A stretch of DNA of 22,840 bases. Source: Euprymna scolopes. Taxonomy: Eukaryota > Mollusca > Cephalopoda > Sepiida > Sepiolidae. Numbering within the stretch: the stretch's first letter is position 1; each line of letters opens with the position of its first letter. The stretch is from positions 110,005,504 through 110,028,343 of the forward strand of contig CM044501.1 of the NCBI GenBank assembly GCA_024364805.1. The letters are read 5' to 3'. Position numbers and translations under genes: made by a program. The notes beneath the pieces are model-generated. The model did no database searches, was not told where the DNA came from, and was given only the letters and a program-made list of their open reading frames with translations. Below, piece after piece: positions 20,870-22,840 of this stretch.

Positions 20870-21260
20870 TGGAGGTGGTGACAGCACCTTGTACCCGATT
20901 TAGTTTCCCAAACAATCGCAAGATATGTGACCTAACTCATTGCAGCGATAACATTCATCATACCACTTCGACTTTGGCACTCCTTAGCAAAATGGTTAGG
21001 ACCCCCACATTTATAGCAGATAGGGCTCTCATGCTTAGCATTAGCTGGAAGAGAATCCACATTGTCTTCATAGGGTTTAGATGCTGCACGACTAGTGCCA
21101 GCTACTGCTGTAATTGGTTCTGGTTCTTTAAGGATGTTTCCTGTTCGGGGGCAATAACTCATCCGTTGTTAATCTGTCAATACATGATGACGCTTGCAAT
21201 AGTCTACTGACATCCTCAGGTAAGCCCACCAAAAAGGCAGAGCTTAACATTAACAGAGTA
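20870..21260 (-). mobile_element. LTR retrotransposon gag fossil with CCHC knuckles
   Basis: On the minus strand a stretch near 21210 carries VGLPEDVSRLLQASS, a pattern usual in Ty3/Gypsy-like gag. A zinc knuckle of the form CYKCGGPNHFAKEC (C-x2-C-x4-H-x4-C, about 21015-20974) follows, and a second knuckle-like motif lies just after it. It is a fossil: broken, with a few breaks, and only part of gag is present. No pol or LTR could be tied to it. The sequence is still readable, so it is probably younger than the pol fossil at 1061. The plus-strand ORF 20869-21210 is a shadow. Confidence 0.7.
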
Positions 21261-21452
21261 TATAAAAGACGAAATCTGAAACTTTCAACCTTCTTTCATT
21301 CTGACCCTGCCGGGCAGCACACATTGCCTGGGGCTTTGGCCTCAGGCTGAACGTGAGTACTACAAGCTAACATGACGACCTTTCAAACTCTCATTTGTTT
21401 CCACGTGCGGTATCCAAACGAACATTCTTTGTCATGCTAAAGAACATACACC

Positions 21453-21487
<35 letters not shown>

Positions 21488-21507
21488 CAACAACAACAAC
21501 AACAACA
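21453..21507. repeat. Compound microsatellite (CA)n(ACA)n
   Basis: About 16 CA units pass into about seven AAC units. The ORF crossing it is an artefact. Confidence 0.95.
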
Positions 21508-21920
21508 CGTGAACACACCTAAGTCTTTGCCCTTTCTTTCTCTTGTAATCGGCTTCCTTTGTCCCAGCGACTACTAGCTATAAACACATGTGGACTGAGC
21601 TGTTCTCTCCTCAACAAGCCGGCAATATATTAATTCTATCTTTACACAAAAACACTTCAACCTACAAACCTGTTTCTCTCATCTACTAACGACACTAACG
21701 AAGATAACAAATAAAGTTGTTTTTTGAAAGTTAAAATGAGACTTCCTTTCGTTGTCTTCATTATTAACTAAACATGTAATGTAGTATTTTATTATCACGA
21801 CTGAATGTGTCTAAAATGGTGGCTATTAGTGTAGAAGCGTAGATGTATGGAATTTGTATGTGGCATCTGTTGTTGCAAACCTACAATACTTTGGCCCAGA
21901 GGGGAATTTTTGCAGCCATT
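21508..21920. other. Unassigned sequence with an AATAAA
   Basis: No gene is visible. AATAAAG at about 21710 follows a C-rich stretch; together with TATATAAAAG at 21257 it recalls an LTR layout on the plus strand, but terminal repeats were not found. Confidence 0.3.
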
Positions 21921-21926
21921 TTATTA

Positions 21927-21951
21927 TATATATATATACACACACACACAT
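21927..21951. repeat. (TA)n(CA)n microsatellite
   Basis: A short compound dinucleotide tract stands immediately left of the foldback. Confidence 0.9.
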
Positions 21952-21952
21952 G

Positions 21953-22092
21953 CAAGAATCATAAATGAAAACTTCAAATTAAAATTTATATGTAAAATTT
22001 ATTTTCGACAGACAAAGATAATAATCTTTGTTTGAGATATTCTGTCGAAAAATTTTACATATAAATTTTAATTTACACATTTATGATTCTTG
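21953..22092. repeat. Large foldback (inverted repeat), about 140 bp
   Basis: The left arm (21953-22019, CAAGAATCATAAATG...CGACAGACAAAGAT) and right arm (22024-22092, ATCTTTG...CATTTATGATTCTTG) are complementary over nearly their whole length with a few small mismatches or gaps and almost no loop. The blocks AATTAAAATTTATATGTAAA and TTCGACAGA pair exactly. It has no coding content. Likely a foldback MITE; a transcribed copy would form a long hairpin. Confidence 0.85.
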
Positions 22093-22237
22093 TATCAAGT
22101 TCTACTTCCTATTGTCGTCGTATTGAGCTTTTTAATTTGGTTGGGATTATTATGTAAATATTCATATTAGATTGAAGTGTACATTTGCTTTTGTCAAGAA
22201 AACTTTTCTCATCCACTGTCTGATTGGTATATATATC

Positions 22238-22275
22238 ATTATTATTTAATTATATATATATGATTAAATAATAAT
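22238..22275. repeat. AT-only palindrome
   Basis: ATTATTATTTAAT (22238-22250) pairs exactly with ATTAAATAATAAT (22263-22275) around a TA-rich centre. It adjoins the repeat that contains the CTGATGA motif at 22326. Confidence 0.85.
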
Positions 22276-22287
22276 TATTCTTTTATA

Positions 22288-22400
22288 CCTACAAACACCA
22301 GCGTTTCATGCTTAAGCAATCATCAGTGTAGGGTGGCAATTCCTGCTGATCTGGAGATTCGAACTCAGCCACGAAGTCACCTTTAACATTACAAAGATAA
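22288..22400 (-). repeat. Repeat unit with hammerhead-like core and B-box-like motif
   Basis: On the minus strand AGTTCGAATCTCC (about 22365-22353) holds GTTCGAATC, an exact Pol III B-box match, and CTGATGA (22326-22320), a short TGC/GCA stem with a TTAA loop, and GAAACGC (22307-22301) follow. CCTACA before the core can pair with TGTAGG after it. The element family is not identified; a Penelope-like or SINE origin is a guess. Confidence 0.45.
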
Positions 22401-22809
22401 AGATAAAATATTATCTTAAAATTAGAGCCTATAAGGATAAAAAAAAGCTCAATAAACTAGATATAAATTTCATTGAATTCATTGATTTTTTTGGATTTGC
22501 GATAATCCGTTCAAACCTAGGATTATTTTCTTCATTGAGCACCTTAATGAGTGCAACCTTATTAGTTTTTTAACTTAAAAAAAAATTTTAACAAAGTTTT
22601 TTGCACTTTACTATAATCCATTTACATTTGGATTCGAGATTCTTCCTTTGCTTTCACGGATTAATATTTCAGGAATTAATTGATTGACTAGCTTAGTTGA
22701 TCGATTTTTTTTGTCTGTTATTCTATTGAAAATGGATTAACATTTCATGTTAACTGATTGATTTTTTAAAATCTGTTATTCTGTTGAAAATGCCTTTTTG
22801 TTTCACAAA

Positions 22810-22811
<2 letters not shown>
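22401..22811. repeat. AT-rich repeat-like sequence with a diverged internal duplication
   Basis: Two near-copies, about 22700-22740 and 22760-22800, share GAT.GATTTTTT...TCTGTTATTCT.TTGAAAATG. The region seems to continue the repeat unit to its left. No gene is visible. Confidence 0.5.

Positions 22812-22840
<29 letters not shown>
22812..22840. repeat. (TG)n(TA)n microsatellite, cut by window end
   Basis: GTGTGTGT passes into TA units that run to the last base. Confidence 0.9.

Noticed and set aside
20869-21210. 113-residue plus-strand ORF
   Set aside because: It is antisense to the gag-like sequence and has no family likeness.

Overview
The window is AT-rich animal DNA and is almost entirely intronic. 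Dense (TA)n microsatellites, LINE 3' ends, tRNA-headed SINEs and a decayed mariner suggest a mollusc, most likely an octopus-like cephalopod. That taxon is inferred from general repeat character, because no diagnostic host marker was searched.

The only host gene I can support is on the minus strand: an internal piece of CFAP70 (TTC18), a ciliary axoneme protein. Nine exons (about 150, 85, 70, 62, 120, 158, 61, 62 and 63 bases, right to left from 19146 to 458) have splice signals and fully matching phases. Together they give 831 coding bases, about 276 residues, with no stop. They cover the middle of the protein, up to the stretch before its TPR domain. The N-terminal exons lie to the right and the TPR exons to the left of the window. 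One intron (17199-18996) starts with GC instead of GT. None of the long single ORFs in the window is itself a host gene.

The introns are a graveyard of repeats. From left to right they hold: a broken Ty3/Gypsy pol fossil (1061-1575, +); two copies of one SINE-like repeat (about 1790-2075 and 8330-8665, +); a second tRNA-headed SINE (3425-3655, -); four 3' ends of one CR1/Jockey-type LINE family (2395-2558 +, 5628-5936 +, 7235-8052 +, 15998-16195 -); a different LINE 3' end (8930-9165, -); a dead mariner with both terminal repeats (10306-11438, +); a LINE RT remnant (14212-15541, -) meeting the C-terminal piece of another LINE (15575-15757, +); a pogo/Tigger-like MITE (15786-15985); a broken gag fossil (20870-21260, -); and a 140-bp foldback (21953-22092). 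Simple repeats include many (TA)n tracts, (CAT)n, (ATT)n, a 13-bp tandem repeat, a 250-bp pyrimidine tract, a G-quadruplex-capable run and a short telomere-like block.

The observations most worth a second look are: (1) the nine-exon CFAP70 model and its GC-AG intron; (2) three hammerhead-ribozyme-like cores (CTGANGA, hairpin, GAAA or near-GAAA) lying beside TA-rich tracts, possibly traces of Penelope-like elements; (3) a LINE insertion between unusually long (about 66 bp) direct repeats, the right one ending 13 bases from a CFAP70 splice donor; (4) the large foldback. No bacterial-style system, CRISPR array, rRNA or intact tRNA gene was seen.
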